DNA of 15,136 nt from Limnoraphis robusta CS-951 (GCF_000972705.2 NZ_LATL02000293.1:1-15136), one strand, 5' to 3'; counted from the stretch's first letter, positions 1 to 8,550 are shown. Translations and numbers: made by a program. Notes: generated by a model not told the origin, from the letters alone.

Positions 1-42
1 GGTTTAACTCAATCTCGAAGTGGTCGTCAAAATCGTAGCCTC

Positions 43-56
43 AACCCGCCCCTACA
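43..56. repeat. GC-rich interspersed repeat fragment (AACCCGCCCCTACA)
   Basis: These 14 bases are identical to positions 15049-15062 in the repeat region at the other end of the window. The motif lies in the noncoding stretch 1-85, just downstream of the stop of the minus-strand FkbM/GT2 gene. Motifs of this kind are scattered through intergenic regions of many filamentous cyanobacteria. Nothing else is recognisable in 1-85. Confidence 0.6.
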
Positions 57-85
57 AGACGCTGATTGATTAGTGGGATCTGATA

Positions 86-2779
86 TTAAGGATAGGCGAA
101 GAAAAAAGTCTCTTCGGTTGGGTTCAAGGTAATCGAACGCAACTTTGAGGCAATTTCCAGACGTAGCGGCGCCGCTTCATCTTGAGTCAGCCAGGTAAAC
201 AGCAGATTAATCGCTTCGGTGGAAGAATCAATTTTAAGCGCCTCTTGAATCAAACGAAACGCCCCCGAGAGATTACCCGCTTTAATCGGAACAATGGCGC
301 TATCAAGACAATATTTAAAGAAATGACGCCGCGCCTTAGCGGTAATTTCAGCACAACGTTCAGCAGGCAGATAACTCTCGGAAATCTCAATTCCCATGCG
401 AATCGACTCCGCTTGCGCTCCCGCTTTGGCCAGTTCGCTGGTCATATTATTAGAATGCTGACGATAACAGGCTAAAATTCCCGGTTCGTACCACCAATCA
501 TAAAACGAAGCAATCCGCTTGTAAAGTTCCCAGTCGGGAGTAAACGTATTATTAGGATCATACGTTCCCAAACGTTCATGGGTAGAGCGACGAATCACCA
601 CCGCACAGGGATTTAAAACGTTAGAAACCCCAATTCGTCCCAACCAATCTTGAATAATTCCGCTTTGATCTCCATAGCCGTGAGTTTGGGTAAAAATCAC
701 CTTACCGTCATCATTAATATTCTGATATCCGGTAAAAGCCGCCCCCACCGACTCGGGACAGTTTGCTAAACTCTGCTGAAAGCGTTGATAAAACTCAGGG
801 AAAACATATTCATCCTCTGGGATAACATGAATCCATTCCCCACGACTCAAACCAATAGCCAGATTAAAATTGCGGCGAGCGCCAATATTTTCTGGATTCA
901 GATGATAACGCACAATACCGCCACCGATCGCATTCACCAAATCAAATAGCGGGGGAGTGCTGTTATTATCCATCACCAGAATTTCCATCTCCTCTTCCCC
1001 AGGCCATTGCGCCAGAATACTCGCCAAACATTCCAACAGATAGTTTTTGCGATTATACAGAGGAACAATCACCGTCCAAAACGGTCGTTTTTCTTCCGGT
1101 TTAGAAACAGTTGGCGTACCGGGAAAGGTATAATTTCCAACGGTGACTTCCCCTAAACTCAGTTGGGGTGTGGTATAATCTTTAGGATTGGTTGAAGTTG
1201 GAGTATAAGCCTCAACCGCCAGGGCATAGCGAGGATTCACCCGTTTTAATCCCTCTCGATAGGCAGATGCAGCTTCTTCTAATTTCAGTTGAGTTTGATA
1301 AATTTTACCCAGAAGAAGATAGGCTTGCCCAAAGTTGGGATTGAGATCGATCGCATTGAGACAAGAAACAATTGCCGCTTCTAACTCGCCCAGAGATTCT
1401 TGGATCACGCCTAACTGATAATGAGCATCCGGCAAATCGGGCTGTATAGCAATGGCTTGGCGGTAATAGCCAAGCGCCGTCGTCAAATCTCCTTGTTGTT
1501 GACGGGTGACTCCCAAATGATAGTTCTTCGTGGCACTGTCGGACTGTTTTTCGGGAGAGAGTTTTCCTTGAGCATAGAGAGCATTTTCCAGATTGACCTC
1601 CGCTTCAACGCAGTTGGGTTGAAGTGCCAATACTTGTTGATAATAAGCGATGGCTTCTTCCCATTTCCCTTGCTGTTGTAGAGTGTAGCCCAAATTATTC
1701 AGGACGGCGACGGAGTTCGGTTGCAGCGCTAACACCTTCTGATAACAGTCTACCGCTTCGGATAAGCGACCTTGAACTTGCAAGACATTTCCTAAACTGA
1801 ACCAGCCCTGAGCGCTCGGTTTAACCTGCAACGCCACTTTTAAGAACTTCTCGGCAGTTTGATACTGACCTTTGTGTTGCGCTACTGTCGCCAATCCTTG
1901 CAAAGCCTCGGGTTGATTCGGTTCTTGCTGTAAAATTTTACCGTAAACTTGTTCGGCTTGGGTGAAACGATTGGCTCGCAAATATTGAGTTGCCTGTTGG
2001 AGTGCGGCAGATAGTGCGGAAACCGGAGTTTTTTCAGAAGTAGATAAAAGCGGTTGTTTGGGAACGGCGATCGCGTGTCCGACATTCCACTGAATATTTT
2101 TATAAGCCGCTTCTAGGGGAATTATATCATATCCAGCCGAAGTAATAAATGCTTCTATCTCCTGATTTTTAGCGCGAAATGCGGCTTGATTGCCATCATC
2201 AACTTCATAAATCAAGAGGGGCTGAAATTGTTTTAAGGTTTGAACCATGCCCTGCAAAACGGCAATTTCTGCCCCTTCCACATCAATTTTAACCAGCGAT
2301 GGCGGCTTGATCTGTCCCTGAGCAATTAAATCATCAATAGAAACCAATTCTACATCCATTTTCCCCCGCAAATCCGGCGGTGTGCCAGCAGTGGAGAGGG
2401 TTGCACCGCCCGAATGATGGGCGAGTAACAGTTCGGCGGTGCCCGGGTTGGCAGAAACAGCCTTTTCAAACACCGTGACGTGAGAAAATTGATTAATCTC
2501 GGCATTTTGTCGAATTCTGTCGGCATTTTCCGGGACGGGTTCAAAGGCATAAACCTGTCCAGACTCTCCGACTAACCGAGCCGCAATCACGGTAAAAAAG
2601 CCAATATTTGCGCCAATATCGTAGAATACACTGTTAGGTTTGAGGTACTTTGCCAAAGCGGTTTGAATCGGCAATTCATAAGCCCCGGTTGCATAATCGC
2701 GATTTGAGTCATCGGGATTGAACTTTAGTCCAGTACCCACCCCTTGATTGAGAATAACTTGTTGAGATGTTACATTCAT
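86..2779 (-). CDS. FkbM methyltransferase - TPR - family 2 glycosyltransferase fusion protein
   Basis: This 897-residue protein combines three modules. Residues about 1-240 are an FkbM-type SAM-dependent methyltransferase: motif I is DIGANIGFFT at 54-63, the acidic strand-2 end is FEP at 79-81, and KIDVEGAE lies at 164-171. Residues about 255-515 are tetratricopeptide repeats. Residues about 565-790 are a GT-A family 2 glycosyltransferase, with a VPLYNR start at 572-577, DNNS at 604-607, a DxD-like PEDE at 654-657 and PDWELYKR at 748-755. The C-terminal 100 residues look helical. FkbM enzymes O-methylate sugars or polyketide hydroxyls, and GT2 enzymes add sugars from nucleotide donors; the real substrate is unknown. 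No signal peptide or membrane segment is seen, so it is probably cytoplasmic. ATG start at 2777-2779; the upstream Shine-Dalgarno is weak. It is last in a minus-strand glycan-type cluster, and its TPR part is homologous to that of the GT4 gene at 6439-8550. Confidence 0.9.
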   Translation of the reverse strand: MNVTSQQVILNQGVGTGLKFNPDDSNRDYATGAYELPIQTALAKYLKPNSVFYDIGANIGFFTVIAARLVGESGQVYAFEPVPENADRIRQNAEINQFSHVTVFEKAVSANPGTAELLLAHHSGGATLSTAGTPPDLRGKMDVELVSIDDLIAQGQIKPPSLVKIDVEGAEIAVLQGMVQTLKQFQPLLIYEVDDGNQAAFRAKNQEIEAFITSAGYDIIPLEAAYKNIQWNVGHAIAVPKQPLLSTSEKTPVSALSAALQQATQYLRANRFTQAEQVYGKILQQEPNQPEALQGLATVAQHKGQYQTAEKFLKVALQVKPSAQGWFSLGNVLQVQGRLSEAVDCYQKVLALQPNSVAVLNNLGYTLQQQGKWEEAIAYYQQVLALQPNCVEAEVNLENALYAQGKLSPEKQSDSATKNYHLGVTRQQQGDLTTALGYYRQAIAIQPDLPDAHYQLGVIQESLGELEAAIVSCLNAIDLNPNFGQAYLLLGKIYQTQLKLEEAASAYREGLKRVNPRYALAVEAYTPTSTNPKDYTTPQLSLGEVTVGNYTFPGTPTVSKPEEKRPFWTVIVPLYNRKNYLLECLASILAQWPGEEEMEILVMDNNSTPPLFDLVNAIGGGIVRYHLNPENIGARRNFNLAIGLSRGEWIHVIPEDEYVFPEFYQRFQQSLANCPESVGAAFTGYQNINDDGKVIFTQTHGYGDQSGIIQDWLGRIGVSNVLNPCAVVIRRSTHERLGTYDPNNTFTPDWELYKRIASFYDWWYEPGILACYRQHSNNMTSELAKAGAQAESIRMGIEISESYLPAERCAEITAKARRHFFKYCLDSAIVPIKAGNLSGAFRLIQEALKIDSSTEAINLLFTWLTQDEAAPLRLEIASKLRSITLNPTEETFFFAYP

Positions 2780-2802
2780 TGTTTTAAACCTAATAGAATT
2801 AT

Positions 2803-2988
2803 AGGAGTCAGGAGACAGGAGTCAGGAGACAGGAGATATAAGTTAGGAGTCAGGAGACAGGAGTCAGGAGACAGGAGTCAGGAGATAGGAGATAGGAGTC
2901 AGGAGACAGGAGACAGGAGACAGGAGATATAAGTTAGGAGTCAGGAGATAGAAGTTAGGAGTCAGGAGACACCGAGACAGGAGTCAGA
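2803..2988. repeat. Purine-rich tandem repeat array (AGGAGTC/AGGAGAC units)
   Basis: Nearly the whole stretch consists of 7-base units AGGAGTC and AGGAGAC, with interruptions such as AGATATAAGTT and an ACCGAGAC variant near the right end. The plus strand is almost entirely purine. The array lies between the start of the FkbM/GT2 gene and the start of the four-helix-bundle gene. Its last unit supplies an AGGAG ribosome binding site five bases before the ATG of that gene. Reverse-complement copies occur at 3388-3455, so the gene sits between opposed arrays. The arrays are not CRISPR-like because they have no unique spacers. Confidence 0.85.
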
Positions 2989-3369
2989 ATGAGGAGAGAA
3001 TCTGCTAAAAGTTTTCAGGATCTGATTGTTTGGCAAAAAGCACATCAACTCGTTTTAGAGGTCTACCGCTTTAGTAGCAACTTTCCCAAAACTGAAACCT
3101 ACGGATTAACTTCTCAGTTAAGACGAGCATCCGTATCAGTGCCAGCAAATATAGCAGAGGGCTTTCGGAAAAAAGGTTTAGCAGATAAAATCCGGTTTTT
3201 GAATATTGCACAAGGTTCCCTTGAAGAGTCGCGATATTACTTAATTCTGGCAAATGACCTTGAATATGGGGAGACTTCAAAACTGCTACTACATTTAGAA
3301 GAAGTAAGTAAATTACTAAATTCTTATGTTGCTGCAATTGAACAACGCAGACAATCTCCTGAGTTCTGA
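2989..3369 (+). CDS. Four-helix-bundle protein (23S rRNA IVP / Avd-like family)
   Basis: This 126-residue protein has the family hallmarks: an early FQDLIVWQKAHQL segment (residues 9-21), then TYGLTSQLRRASVSVPANIAEG (37-58) and an SLEESRYYLILANDL helix (77-91). Family members form helical-bundle oligomers. They occur as proteins encoded by 23S rRNA intervening sequences, as Avd accessory proteins of diversity-generating retroelements, and as many stand-alone genes of unknown role. Length is typical (about 115-130). AGGAG at 2979-2983 with 5-base spacing supports this ATG, and that ribosome binding site belongs to the flanking repeat array. The gene runs opposite to the surrounding minus-strand cluster and is bracketed by opposed repeats, suggesting a late insertion. 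No reverse transcriptase or template repeat lies in the window, so a retroelement role is not supported here. Confidence 0.88.
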   Translation: MRRESAKSFQDLIVWQKAHQLVLEVYRFSSNFPKTETYGLTSQLRRASVSVPANIAEGFRKKGLADKIRFLNIAQGSLEESRYYLILANDLEYGETSKLLLHLEEVSKLLNSYVAAIEQRRQSPEF

Positions 3370-3387
3370 CTTCTATGCTTTTTCCCC

Positions 3388-3455
3388 CTCCTGTCTCCTG
3401 TCTCGGTGTCTCCAGTCTCGGTGTCTCCTCATTCTGACTCCTAACTCCTGTCTCC
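3388..3455. repeat. Inverted counterpart of the purine-rich array
   Basis: This pyrimidine-rich stretch is built from CTCCTGT, CTCCTGA and CTCGGTGT units. It is the reverse complement of elements in 2803-2996, including the AGACACCGAGACAGGAG block and the CAGAATGAGGAGA block that overlaps the start codon of the four-helix-bundle gene. It lies between the stop of that gene and the stop of the 707-aa minus-strand gene. The opposed copies could pair in a plus-strand transcript and enclose the whole gene. Confidence 0.8.
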
Positions 3456-3459
3456 TTCT

Positions 3460-5583
3460 TTAAACCTTTGCGATAAAGTGTTTAAACAGACTTCCGGTGT
3501 CGTTACCCCATTCCCAGTTCGCTACAATTCCCACCCGGTTAATGGATAAAGGAACGGCTTTGGGATAAACATCGGTGAGGGCGCGATACAACACGGGTTC
3601 ATCGTTAATTAAAGCGGTGTAATTCATGCCATCAAAAATCATCCGCAGTTGATGGGAAACACCCCAAGAAATACGCCCTCCTACGTTTGTCCAGACGGCA
3701 TCGTACAATTCCTCAAACCCGTTGAGATAGAAAAACGAGGAAATAGACGCTCCCCCATAACAGTCATCTAACCAATTATTGAGGATGATGTAATTCTCGG
3801 CATCTTGCCAAAAAATGAAGCCACCGCGACCTTTTTCTGCTTGTCCTCGACCCGTTCCCGGAGGGGTAATTTCAACGGTTAAATCAGCAAATTGGGGATG
3901 ATTCCACTCCACAGTATAGGCGGTGCGACCGGGGTTAGGGTGTTGAGCATCGGCTTGAACTTTGGCGCCGTTTCCGGTTAATTTAATCACGCCTGTACCC
4001 ATTTGTTTCTGCCAAATTAACCCTTCCGTTGAGGTGGGTTTTCCCGCCAATTCGCCAATATCTCCGGTAAAATCATCGCTAATGACGACCTGTTGACCCT
4101 TGAGTTGCCAAGGCGAACCCAGATCCAAACTAGAAGGTATTGCTATACTGCGAGGATGGGCTTCTAACGCCCGAAAATATAAACTCGGGTTAGCTTGAGT
4201 CGAACCAATACCTACTCCGGTAGCCGTTTGCAGACGAGGGTCAATAAACCATTTGCCAAAGACAAGCTGACCGTTAAGAGAAAGGCTGAAGGTTTCCCCA
4301 TCATCTAAAATTTGCAGGGAGTTGACGCTGTTGGGTTTGAGAAACCACAACTGACTCACCGCGAGAATTTCCCGTTTGCCATTTTCGATAATTTGGAGTT
4401 TACACCGTTCCCCATCTGCCGAGAAACTCGAGTAATTATTTTCATCTTGAAACCGCCAAATGAGCTGTATTTCAGTCTGTTGAGTTGAAGTGTCAACCAG
4501 TACATGAACCAAGCCAGAAGGGGTGTCAGCGTGCAGTATTGCGAGGCTGTCGGGTGCGGTTGCAGTCACTCCGAGGGCGGTTCGTTTGTAGTTTCCGCCA
4601 AAAATCGTCCAGTTGCTTCCGGTACGCGGGGCTGTTTTTTCAAACTCACCCTCACCGGTTAAATCATCGGCAATATGAGCAGTACCATACCACGTTGCCA
4701 GGTCTGAAAGTTGGGCAACTTCGGCGCCATAAACTCGCGTATCGACTCGGAACCCATTTTGTCCCAAAATACTTTGATAGAAACCCGCATAAACGGTAGG
4801 ATGTTGTTCAAACGGATCAATTCCCAGGGGGCGCATATTCGGATAAGCAGCCAAACCCGTCGCATTGGAAACAGAAGCGGCATAGTAGGCGGCGCCGTTG
4901 TCTCGCAAAATGACAACATAATAAACTTGCAGGTTTTGTAAGCCTCGAAAGGTTGATAAAAGGTTATCTTGGGTTCGCAGCCACAATTCCCCATTATGTG
5001 AACCCGTTGCATGAACAATAAAGCTATTTCCCTGTTTTGTGGGGTCTGTTGGCACCTCTTCGGGAAACCAACCGACGGCTAAATTTTCATTGAAGGATGT
5101 TAACCGAAAGCCCTTCCAATGTCTGGAAATGCGGATGGTTGTCCGAACCCACCACAGCAGCCTTTGTACCAATCCAATTTTAGGGCCATTCCAAATCCAC
5201 CGCCACAGTCGTTGAGTCGGTTTGTCGGTTTCGGTTCCAATTAGCCAACGATGCAGTCGCTCTTTCAACGGTTCAATTCGTTCGACTTGGGACGTATTAT
5301 GGCCGTTGAGTAGAAATACAGCAAACGCTAACCCATTGCGGCGGGTGTAGGGGCCATAAGCAATTCCCTGTCTTCCCCAACCCGGTTTGACTAAAGGTTG
5401 CAGACGCAGGGCATTGTTGTCAATTGCCATCCGCTTTTCTACATCCGCCCCTTGGCGAACAGTACCACTTAAACTGCGGGTTCCGATGACTTTACCCGCC
5501 AATTTTTCATCGGAAAATTTATCTGTTAAAAGGGATTTGCGTTCGGGGGGTAAACTGGTGTTTTTGATTCGATCAATTAACAT
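3460..5583 (-). CDS. Protein of unknown function with two laminin-G/concanavalin-like regions
   Basis: This 707-residue protein has no function I can name. Two stretches look like jelly-roll beta-sandwich (LamG/GH16-like) domains. Residues about 304-475 begin ADDLTGEGEF and contain a WRFQDENNYSSFS strand pair; residues about 501-705 begin SDDFTGDIGEL and contain GGFIFWQDAENYIILN and a closing VGIVANWEWG strand. The repeated start (D-D-F/L-T-G) and 'W/F-Q-D-x-x-N-Y' core suggest an internal duplication. Residues 1-300 are a separate Trp/Arg-rich region, with WRWIWNGPKIG at 127-137, and are not recognised. There is no signal peptide or clear transmembrane helix. It starts 13 bp after the PIG-L gene stop without a visible Shine-Dalgarno, so translational coupling is likely. 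Context suggests carbohydrate recognition linked to the neighbouring glycosyltransferases, but that is inference. Confidence 0.8.
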   Translation of the reverse strand: MLIDRIKNTSLPPERKSLLTDKFSDEKLAGKVIGTRSLSGTVRQGADVEKRMAIDNNALRLQPLVKPGWGRQGIAYGPYTRRNGLAFAVFLLNGHNTSQVERIEPLKERLHRWLIGTETDKPTQRLWRWIWNGPKIGLVQRLLWWVRTTIRISRHWKGFRLTSFNENLAVGWFPEEVPTDPTKQGNSFIVHATGSHNGELWLRTQDNLLSTFRGLQNLQVYYVVILRDNGAAYYAASVSNATGLAAYPNMRPLGIDPFEQHPTVYAGFYQSILGQNGFRVDTRVYGAEVAQLSDLATWYGTAHIADDLTGEGEFEKTAPRTGSNWTIFGGNYKRTALGVTATAPDSLAILHADTPSGLVHVLVDTSTQQTEIQLIWRFQDENNYSSFSADGERCKLQIIENGKREILAVSQLWFLKPNSVNSLQILDDGETFSLSLNGQLVFGKWFIDPRLQTATGVGIGSTQANPSLYFRALEAHPRSIAIPSSLDLGSPWQLKGQQVVISDDFTGDIGELAGKPTSTEGLIWQKQMGTGVIKLTGNGAKVQADAQHPNPGRTAYTVEWNHPQFADLTVEITPPGTGRGQAEKGRGGFIFWQDAENYIILNNWLDDCYGGASISSFFYLNGFEELYDAVWTNVGGRISWGVSHQLRMIFDGMNYTALINDEPVLYRALTDVYPKAVPLSINRVGIVANWEWGNDTGSLFKHFIAKV

Positions 5584-5596
5584 TTTTTTGATTGAG

Positions 5597-6424
5597 TTAC
5601 TTTTTATTTAGATGAGATGAACGAAACAGTTCGTAGTTTTGAAAAAAGCAGTCTAAAAAATCTCCCTGAGAAACATCTCGTAAGGTGAGCCATTGAGGAT
5701 CAAGAATGAGTTGCGTGACTTGAGATTTATGTTCTTCCAGGGCGGATCGTTTTTGGTCTAAAACTTCCCCAATATAAACCGAGGATTTAAACTCTTTGAG
5801 AAAACGCCAGCTATATTTGATATTTTGACTCAGCGTTAACAAAAACTTTTTGAAATCTCCCTCAAAGGGAGTCCAGGGCCAGTGATTAAAAAACCAAATC
5901 GGATATTCATAAACCGTGCTATTAAATCCACAGCGTCGCAGGGCTAATAAAACAATGTAAGCTGTGGCATTGTGATCGGATATTCCATCCTGATGATAGG
6001 GAACAAAGATTTCTTCCGGCAGATATTTGAGCAAAATTTTAGCAACTTTTTGAATAGCTGCTTCTTGATGGTTTGCTAAGGTTCCATCTGGGACTTCAAG
6101 GAATAGAATATCTGTCTGACTCAAGCCGAGTTTTTGAGCGGCTGCTAAGGCTTCCTGCGCTCGAATTGATTTTAATTCATCTTCGGAAATCAGGTGAGCA
6201 TGAGATTTACCGCCATCGGTCATAAAAACAACTTTGACCTCTGCGCCTGCCTGTTTTTTGCGAATAATTGTTCCGCCACAGCCCAAGGTTTCATCATCTT
6301 GATGGGGTGCAAAAACAATGGCGGATTTTTGGAAATCGGGCGGGGAATATTCAACCCGAGTTTGATAAATTAGCCGTTGATAAAGTTGGCGAATTGGAGA
6401 TTTTGAAGAACTGGTTTTCATCAT
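5597..6424 (-). CDS. PIG-L family (LmbE-like) N-deacetylase
   Basis: This 275-residue protein is a zinc-dependent N-acetylglucosamine-type deacetylase. The signature AP-H-Q-D-D-E-TLGCGG lies at residues 39-51, where His41, Asp44 and the general-base Asp43 are the expected catalytic and zinc residues (family consensus PHPDDE, here with Gln in place of Pro). The second zinc motif appears as YHQDGISDHNAT at 143-154. FMTDGGKSH (67-75) is the usual middle motif. Family members (MshB, BshB, PIG-L) remove acetyl groups from GlcNAc-containing small molecules or lipids. A GT4 glycosyltransferase encoded 14 bp upstream is a common partner, making GlcNAc-conjugate modification plausible. It has two adjacent ATG codons at the start and no clear Shine-Dalgarno, suggesting coupling to the upstream stop. 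The N-terminal 30 residues carry no signal peptide; it is likely cytoplasmic. Confidence 0.9.
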   Translation of the reverse strand: MMKTSSSKSPIRQLYQRLIYQTRVEYSPPDFQKSAIVFAPHQDDETLGCGGTIIRKKQAGAEVKVVFMTDGGKSHAHLISEDELKSIRAQEALAAAQKLGLSQTDILFLEVPDGTLANHQEAAIQKVAKILLKYLPEEIFVPYHQDGISDHNATAYIVLLALRRCGFNSTVYEYPIWFFNHWPWTPFEGDFKKFLLTLSQNIKYSWRFLKEFKSSVYIGEVLDQKRSALEEHKSQVTQLILDPQWLTLRDVSQGDFLDCFFQNYELFRSSHLNKK

Positions 6425-6438
6425 TTTATGGGGATAAA

Positions 6439-8550
6439 TTAAGCCGCTTGGGGATTTGCTGGAGATAATGTTGTGAGATTTAACTGGGGTTCAACTTGAC
6501 CGCAGAGTTGATAATATTGTTGTTGTAAATCCTCAGCAATTTTCTCAAAGGAGAACTGTTCAACAGCACGTTTATGACCTGATGAACCCATCGACTTCCT
6601 CAGCGTTTCATCTGTTAAAAGTTTGAGGATAGCCTCGGCTAAAGCATCAGCATTACTGCGTTCAACAACTAACCCACTTTTTCCATTTTCAACCAGTTCC
6701 GGTAAACCGCCGCCATCACTAACAATTACCGGAACACCCGCCACCATTGCTTCTGCGACAGGCATTCCAAAGGCTTCTTGACAGACTGAGGGAAAGATAA
6801 ATAGATCGGCATTTTGATAATAAGGCGGTAACTTTGTCGGCGCCAAACAACCCGTTAATGTTACCGTATCTTCTCGAATTTGATTCAATTTTGCAAAGGC
6901 GTTTCTCAAGCCAACTTTCCAGTTCTCTCCCTGATGAAATACAGCCAAATCTTTAATTTTGGCGTCTTCACTCAAAGCCACTAAATATTCATAGGGAATC
7001 ACTCCCATTGGCCCGACTAAGGTCAGTTGAGTTTCCGGCTCTTTTTCTAGGACTTTGTGAAAGGCTTCTAACAGAATATGGGAACCTTTTTCTGGGCAAA
7101 TTCGACCCACATAGAGGAGTTGTTTTGCTTGAGATTTTGCATCAGATTTTGGGTTTATATAGCCCAGAGATGAATCAACAAATTTCTCTAAGTCAACTCC
7201 ATTGGCAAGGGTTTGAATGCGCTCTGAAAACTGCGGAAAACGTTGGCGAGCGGCTTCTGTAATATAGTCGCTGGGAGTAATCACTAAATCAACTTGACGC
7301 AATCGCTGTTCAGTGGTTTTATAGTCGAGTTGATGCAACCATTCACAGTGCATATGGAGAACAATTTTAATTTGGGGATTTAAAGCCCGAATAATTGGTA
7401 CAAATTGAGAGCAGTTGTGAATGTGAACAATATCAAATTGTTGTTTTCTTAAATTTTGGGCAATTCGTAACCCATATCCCAGATAATAAAAGCGGTGATT
7501 AAATAGGGGTGATTTGGGATTTTTAAAGGGGAGTTTTTCAAAATACTTGAGGAAGGATTGATCTTGACTAATGGGAATATATTGATAATCGACCCCTTCT
7601 ATATTCATTTGGCGAGATTGTTGGCCGGCTGCATAAACAGTGATATTAAACTGGTGCGCTAAAATTTTCACCAATTCGTAGGTTAAAATGCCAATGGAAT
7701 CAGCCGGATTCGGAAAAGAGGTCATCACAAAGGGCTGACAAACAAATGCTACTTTTAATCGGTTAGAAGCCGGAATTTTAGGGGACTGGTTTTGTAAGCA
7801 GTTGAGTGTATTTAACGCTTGAACAATTAAGCTGTTGTCAGCATTCTTATCCTTAGAATTAAGCTCTAATGCGGTTTGATAACTGGTTATTGCTTCTTCG
7901 ATTTTTCCGCTTGCTTTTAGGGCTGCACCTAAGTTATAATGGGCTAAGGCGAGATTCGGTTGGAGAGCAATAGCTTGGCGATAATAAACAATGGCAGTTT
8001 TTAAATCTCCAGCTTTTTTGCGAGCGACACCGAGATCATGATTGATGGCAGCGTAGTGAATTTGTTGTTCGGGAGAAAGCTTCCCTTGAGTGTGAAGTGC
8101 GTTGGCTAAATTAACATTAATTTCAATGTTGTTGGGTTGAAGAGAACAGGCTTTTTGATAGTAGGCGATCGCTTGATTCCACTCATCTTTGAGTTGTAAG
8201 GTGTAACCTATATTATTATAGGCGGCAACTGAATTGGGATTGAGAGCAACCACGCGCTGGTAGGCTTCTAACGCTTCTGCTAACCGACCCTGAACTTGGT
8301 GTAAATTGCCTAAATTTAACCATCCTTGAGCCAAGTTCGGTTGAACTTGCAAAGCTGCGCTGAGGAACTTCTCCGCCACCTGATATTGACCTTGCAGTTG
8401 AGCCAGTACCCCTAACCCACACAAGGCATTGGGTTGACGGGGTTGACTTTGTAAAATCTGACGGTAAACTTGTTCGGCTTTTGTTAAATCATGCGCTTGT
8501 TGATATTGAGCGGCTAGCCGCAGGGCTTCTGTCACTGTTGTCATGCCCAT
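6439..8550 (-). CDS. TPR - family 4 glycosyltransferase (GT-B fold)
   Basis: From the chosen ATG the protein has 703 residues. Residues about 5-235 are tetratricopeptide repeats, and residues about 264-685 form a GT-B family 4 glycosyltransferase. Its N-terminal subdomain has HIHNCSQFVP near 376-385. Its C-terminal subdomain shows LLYVGRICPEKG (478-489) and the retaining E-x7-E motif as QEAFGMPVAEA (591-601), followed by GVPVIVSDGGGLPELV. The frame extends to a TTG at 8709, but the ATG at 8550 (or 8544) is preceded by AAGAGGG, while the extra 53 codons overlap a common palindrome and look nonconserved; I chose 8550. It is first in the minus-strand cluster, 14 bp ahead of the PIG-L gene. The TPR half is homologous, repeat for repeat, to that of the gene at 86-2779, including a shared GKLSPE loop. 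Donor and acceptor sugars cannot be read from the sequence. Confidence 0.9.
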   Translation of the reverse strand: MGMTTVTEALRLAAQYQQAHDLTKAEQVYRQILQSQPRQPNALCGLGVLAQLQGQYQVAEKFLSAALQVQPNLAQGWLNLGNLHQVQGRLAEALEAYQRVVALNPNSVAAYNNIGYTLQLKDEWNQAIAYYQKACSLQPNNIEINVNLANALHTQGKLSPEQQIHYAAINHDLGVARKKAGDLKTAIVYYRQAIALQPNLALAHYNLGAALKASGKIEEAITSYQTALELNSKDKNADNSLIVQALNTLNCLQNQSPKIPASNRLKVAFVCQPFVMTSFPNPADSIGILTYELVKILAHQFNITVYAAGQQSRQMNIEGVDYQYIPISQDQSFLKYFEKLPFKNPKSPLFNHRFYYLGYGLRIAQNLRKQQFDIVHIHNCSQFVPIIRALNPQIKIVLHMHCEWLHQLDYKTTEQRLRQVDLVITPSDYITEAARQRFPQFSERIQTLANGVDLEKFVDSSLGYINPKSDAKSQAKQLLYVGRICPEKGSHILLEAFHKVLEKEPETQLTLVGPMGVIPYEYLVALSEDAKIKDLAVFHQGENWKVGLRNAFAKLNQIREDTVTLTGCLAPTKLPPYYQNADLFIFPSVCQEAFGMPVAEAMVAGVPVIVSDGGGLPELVENGKSGLVVERSNADALAEAILKLLTDETLRKSMGSSGHKRAVEQFSFEKIAEDLQQQYYQLCGQVEPQLNLTTLSPANPQAA

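Noticed and set aside
2803..2988. Possible CRISPR array
   Set aside because: The repeat units are 7 bases with no unique spacers of constant length; it is a simple tandem purine repeat.
2989..3369. Diversity-generating retroelement accessory gene (Avd)
   Set aside because: The protein family fits, but there is no reverse transcriptase, template repeat or variable repeat in the window.
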